Source: Ramlibacter sp.
GTDB taxonomy: Bacteria > Pseudomonadota > Gammaproteobacteria > Burkholderiales > Burkholderiaceae
DNA length: 9,604 nucleotides
Assembly: GCA_014376915.1 (NCBI GenBank)
Contig: JACMQP010000016.1
Location: forward strand, 1 to 9,604
Direction: 5' to 3'
Below, piece by piece: positions 6,761 to 9,604 of this stretch (the stretch's first letter is position 1; the number at the start of each line of letters is the position of its first letter). The translations under genes and the position numbers were made by a program. The notes under the pieces were generated by a model, which saw only the letters and a program-made list of their open reading frames with translations, was not told where the DNA came from and did no database searches.

Positions 6761-7804
6761 ATGAGCGGTTTAGGTGGTTTGAACAAATCCAAGCACGGCG
6801 TGGTGCTGGGCCTGGTGCAGCTACAGCTGCCCGTCGTCGTGACGCCGGCCGATCTCGCCGCGCAGACGCAGCGCATCTGCGACATGGTGGCCAAGGCCAG
6901 GCGCAACCAGGGGACGATGGATCTGGTGGTCTTTCCGGAATACTCGCTGCACGGGCTGTCGATGGACACCAGCCCGGCCATCATGTGCTCGCTCGATGGG
7001 CCCGAGGTCGCCGCCTTCAAGCAGGCATGCGCCGCTAACAAGATCTGGGGCTGCTTCTCGATCATGGAGCACAACCCCGGCGGCAACCCGTACAACAGCG
7101 GCCTGATCATCGACGACACCGGCGCCATCAGGCTGTACTACCGCAAGCTCCATCCGTGGATCCCGGTGGAGCCGTGGGAGCCGGGCAACGTCGGCATCCC
7201 CGTGTGTGACGGACCCAACGGCAGCAAGCTGTCCCTCATCATCTGCCACGACGGCATGTTTCCCGAAATGGCGCGCGAGGCCGCGTACAAGGGCGCCGAG
7301 ATCATCATTCGCACCGCCGGCTACACCGCGCCGATCCGCAACAGCTGGAAGATCACCAACCAGGCCAACGCCTTCTGCAACCTCGCCTACACCGCCAGTG
7401 TCTGCATGTGCGGCAGCGACGGCAGCTTCGACTCGATGGGCGAGGGCATGTTCTGCAACTTCGACGGCACCGTGCTGGTGGAAGGCGGCGGGCGGGTCGA
7501 CGAGATCATCACCTGCGAGCTGCGGCCGGACCTGGTGCGCGAGGCGCGCAGCGGCTGGGGCGTGGAAAACAACATCTACCAGCTGTATCACCGCGGCTAT
7601 GTGGCGGTCAAGGGCGGCGCGCAGGACTGTCCGTACACCTACATGCACGACATGGCGGCCGGCAAGTACAAACTGCAATGGGACGTGGAAGTGACCGACG
7701 GCACCAGCTGCGGCTTCGCGGCGCCGACCCGCGGCTACCAGGGCCCGGAGGCGCATCCGCTGGTGCCGGACTCGGCCGCCGTGTCGGTAAAGAAGGCGGC
7801 GTAA
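6761..7804 (+). CDS. amiF: Formamidase / aliphatic-amidase-family hydrolase (AmiF-like)
   Basis: Cytoplasmic nitrilase-superfamily amidase of 347 residues, closest in pattern to Helicobacter pylori AmiF formamidase, which hydrolyses formamide to formate and ammonia. The active site is complete: Glu60 in VVFPEYS, Lys129 in YYRKLHPW, Glu137 in PVEPWEPG and the nucleophile Cys162 in ICHDGMFPE. Cys-His-Asp-Gly here matches AmiF, whereas aliphatic amidase AmiE has Cys-Asp-Asp-Gly. Trp133 and Tyr188 also fall where AmiF has Trp137 and Tyr192, a constant four-residue offset. Family segments [23 protein letters not shown] and [18 protein letters not shown] support full length. The C-terminus has an extra tail of about 15-20 residues ending VSVKKAA. 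The gene lies between transporter permeases and a biuret-hydrolase-like gene. Its true substrate may be formamide or an N-formyl or ureido compound released in this pathway (inference). Confidence 0.87.
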   Translation: MSGLGGLNKSKHGVVLGLVQLQLPVVVTPADLAAQTQRICDMVAKARRNQGTMDLVVFPEYSLHGLSMDTSPAIMCSLDGPEVAAFKQACAANKIWGCFSIMEHNPGGNPYNSGLIIDDTGAIRLYYRKLHPWIPVEPWEPGNVGIPVCDGPNGSKLSLIICHDGMFPEMAREAAYKGAEIIIRTAGYTAPIRNSWKITNQANAFCNLAYTASVCMCGSDGSFDSMGEGMFCNFDGTVLVEGGGRVDEIITCELRPDLVREARSGWGVENNIYQLYHRGYVAVKGGAQDCPYTYMHDMAAGKYKLQWDVEVTDGTSCGFAAPTRGYQGPEAHPLVPDSAAVSVKKAA

Positions 7805-7814
7805 GGCCGGCGCG

Positions 7815-8504
7815 ATGGAACGCTTCATCCCCGCCAATCCCTACCCGTGGCCGTACAACGGCGACCTCAAGCCGTCGAACACCGCGCTGATCGTCATCGA
7901 CATGCAGACCGACTTCTGCGGTGTCGGCGGCTATGTCGACAAGATGGGCTACGACATCTCGCTGACCCGCGCACCGATCGAGCCGCTGCGCAAGCTGATG
8001 CCCGCAATGCGCGCGGCCGGCTACACGGTGATGCACACGCGCGAAGGGCATCGGCCGAACCTGTCGGACCTGCCGGCCAACAAGCGCTGGCGCTCTCGGC
8101 AGCTGGGCGCCGGTATCGGTGACAACGGGCCCTGCGGCAAGGTGCTGGTGCGCGGCGAACCGGGTTGGGAAATTATCCCTGAGCTGGCGCCGCTGCCCGG
8201 CGAGATCGTCATCGACAAGCCGGGCAAGGGCTCGTTCCATGCGACCGACCTGGAGTTGATCCTGCGCACGCGCGGCATCGTCAACCTGCTGCTGGCCGGC
8301 ATCACCACCGATGTCTGCGTCCACACCACGATGCGCGAGGCGAACGACCGCGGCTTCGAATGCCTGCTGCTGTCTGACTGCACTGCCGCCACCGACCGCG
8401 GCAACCACGAAGCGGCGCTGAAGATGGTGACGATGCAGGGCGGGGTGTTCGGTGTGCATGCGACGTCGGGCGACGTGCTGCAAACGTTGTCATCCCGGGC
8501 CTGA
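7815..8504 (+). CDS. biuH: Isochorismatase-fold cysteine hydrolase, probable biuret hydrolase
   Basis: Cytoplasmic cysteine hydrolase of 229 residues. BiuH converts biuret to allophanate and ammonia. The catalytic triad is Asp29 in [11 protein letters not shown], Lys135 in [10 protein letters not shown] and Cys168 in [12 protein letters not shown]. Each is exactly seven residues before the Asp36, Lys142 and Cys175 of Rhizobium leguminosarum BiuH, and Gln208 in MQGGVFG matches Gln215 with the same offset. The segments [20 protein letters not shown] and [12 protein letters not shown] are characteristic of the biuret-hydrolase branch and differ from the ureidoacrylate hydrolase RutB and from true isochorismatases. 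The start at 7815 is ten bases after the amidase stop, with a weak TAAGG at 7802-7806 upstream. Guanylurea hydrolase and other ureide hydrolases share this fold and much of the sequence, so the exact substrate is not certain; the adjacent AtzG-E-H genes favour biuret. Confidence 0.82.
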   Translation: MERFIPANPYPWPYNGDLKPSNTALIVIDMQTDFCGVGGYVDKMGYDISLTRAPIEPLRKLMPAMRAAGYTVMHTREGHRPNLSDLPANKRWRSRQLGAGIGDNGPCGKVLVRGEPGWEIIPELAPLPGEIVIDKPGKGSFHATDLELILRTRGIVNLLLAGITTDVCVHTTMREANDRGFECLLLSDCTAATDRGNHEAALKMVTMQGGVFGVHATSGDVLQTLSSRA

Positions 8505-8519
8505 AACGGGACCATCCCC

Positions 8520-9604
8520 ATGACGACCCTCCACATTGATCCGATCCCGGCACCGACCGGTGCGATGGCCCTGGAAACCTACGACCTCACCAAGCGCTTC
8601 GGCAGCCTGGTGGCGCTGGACCACGTGACGATGAAGGTGGCGGCCGGCAGCGTGCACGCCCTGCTGGGAGAGAACGGTGCCGGCAAGAGCACGCTCGTGA
8701 AGTGTGTCGCCGGATTCCAGCGGCCGGACGAAGGCGCGGTGGTCACCGACGGTCGCGAGCAGCACATCGCCAGCCCGGTGGTGGCGCGGGCGCTGGGCAT
8801 CGGCATGGTCTACCAGCACTTCACGCTGGCGCCGGGCATGACGGTGGCGGAGAACCTGTTGCTGGCCGACGGCAAGACGCCGGCGCTCATCGACTGGAAG
8901 GCCAAGCGGGCAGAGCTGAAGGCGTTCCTCGCGTCGACACCGTTCACGCTGGACCTCGATGCGCGCCCGTCCGAGCTCGCGGCCGGCGAGAAGCAGAAGC
9001 TGGAGCTGCTCAAACAGCTGTATCTCAAGCCACGCCTGCTGATCCTCGATGAGCCGACCTCGGTGCTGACACCACAAGAGGCCGACCAGGTGCTGGGCCA
9101 CGTTCGGGCGTTCGCGCGGGCCGGCCACTGCACGGTCCTGATCATTACCCACAAGTTCCGCGAGGTCATGGCCTATGCGGACGACGTCACAGTGCTGCGG
9201 CGCGGCAAGTCGGTCCACACCTGTGCCGTCCGCGCCACCACGCCGACCTTGCTGGCGCAGGCCATGGTCGGCGATGCCAGCGCGTCGCGGACCGAAAGCG
9301 ACGTCGCGGCCGCGCACGCAGCGGATTCACTCGTAGCCATTCATGAGGGGCAGGTGCCGTTGCTCTCCGTGCGCAAGCTCGACGTTGCCAGCGACCGCGG
9401 CACGCTGGCGGTTCGTGACCTGAGCATTTCGGTGCGGGCAGGTGAAATCCTGGGCATCGCCGGCGTCTCCGGCAATGGCCAGCGCGAGTTGGTGGAGGCG
9501 CTGGTCGGCCAGCGCCACCGTGTTGGCGGCGAGGTCGAGGTGCTGGGCCAGCCCTATGCCGCGCGGCGCGAAGAAAACCACCGGCTCAAGGTCCGCAGCC
9601 TGCC
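8520..9604 (+). CDS. BMP-type ABC transporter ATP-binding protein, tandem ATPase (3' partial)
   Basis: ATPase of the nucleoside/sugar type with two tandem nucleotide-binding domains, like NupO/YufO; it probably powers the permeases at 4707 and 5807. The frame stays open to the right edge: 361 full codons are visible of a usual 500 or so. Domain 1 has Walker A GENGAGKST (50-58), Q-loop Gln99, a divergent signature LAAGEKQ (153-159, where LSVGEQQ is common), Walker B LLILDEPT (173-180) and His211. Domain 2 begins near residue 282, and its P-loop position reads GVSGNGQRE, the usual non-consensus form of this family. The start is uncertain: ATG 8520 gives an N-terminal extension of about 15 residues and has only a weak upstream site, while ATG 8565 would place the domain (METYDLTKRFG-like start) close to the N-terminus. 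Two enzyme genes separate it from its permeases, an unusual order. Confidence 0.9.
   Translation, partial: MTTLHIDPIPAPTGAMALETYDLTKRFGSLVALDHVTMKVAAGSVHALLGENGAGKSTLVKCVAGFQRPDEGAVVTDGREQHIASPVVARALGIGMVYQHFTLAPGMTVAENLLLADGKTPALIDWKAKRAELKAFLASTPFTLDLDARPSELAAGEKQKLELLKQLYLKPRLLILDEPTSVLTPQEADQVLGHVRAFARAGHCTVLIITHKFREVMAYADDVTVLRRGKSVHTCAVRATTPTLLAQAMVGDASASRTESDVAAAHAADSLVAIHEGQVPLLSVRKLDVASDRGTLAVRDLSISVRAGEILGIAGVSGNGQRELVEALVGQRHRVGGEVEVLGQPYAARREENHRLKVRSL

Noticed and set aside
6821..7837. Minus-strand open frame of over 330 codons opposite the formamidase gene
   Set aside because: The + strand carries all formamidase active-site residues in order. The minus-strand product has biased composition and no motif, and no ribosome binding site supports it.
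7815..8504. RutB (ureidoacrylate hydrolase) or nicotinamidase identity
   Set aside because: No other rut genes are present, and the HTREGHRP and PANKRWR segments and residue spacing fit the biuret-hydrolase branch better. Nicotinamidase metal-binding histidine motifs are absent.

Overview
The window reads as one strand-uniform, tightly packed catabolic locus from a GC-rich Gram-negative bacterium. Reading frames are strongly G/C-biased at third codon positions, and the periplasmic binding protein carries a cleavable, Tat-like signal peptide instead of a lipobox. The gene content resembles nitrogen-scavenging loci of Burkholderiales (for example Comamonadaceae or Burkholderiaceae), but the taxon is inferred from style only. 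All ten genes lie on the + strand. The first gene is cut by the left edge and the last by the right edge. No gap exceeds about 55 bases, and no RNA gene, insertion sequence, CRISPR array or convincing terminator was seen.

Layout: (1) positions 2-1509, permease and ATPase of a NitT/TauT-type ABC importer, whose binding protein is presumably upstream; (2) positions 1547-3533, three overlapping genes matching the AtzG-AtzE-AtzH trio (small GatC-like subunit, amidase-signature hydrolase, NTF2-like decarboxylating amidohydrolase); (3) positions 3586-6727, a BMP/PnrA-type substrate-binding protein and two BPD_transp_2 permeases; (4) positions 6761-8504, a formamidase with the full AmiF active site and an isochorismatase-fold cysteine hydrolase whose catalytic residues match biuret hydrolase BiuH; (5) positions 8520-9604, the double-ATPase subunit that should power the BMP-type importer, running off the window.

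How the parts may work together: in cyanuric acid catabolism the ring-opened product 1-carboxybiuret can be handled by AtzE/AtzG followed by AtzH, or it can decarboxylate to biuret, which BiuH hydrolyses. Both routes end at allophanate. This window carries both, plus two importers. It lacks a ring-opening enzyme (AtzD) and an allophanate hydrolase (AtzF/TrzF). The formamidase has no role in that known scheme and suggests either an extra formyl-bearing substrate or a related ureide pathway. The main alternative is an oxalurate-type pathway, because AtzG/E/H are homologous to HpxX/Y/Z. The substrate of the locus is therefore undetermined, but a urea-derivative (ureide/biuret-like) nitrogen-scavenging role is well supported.
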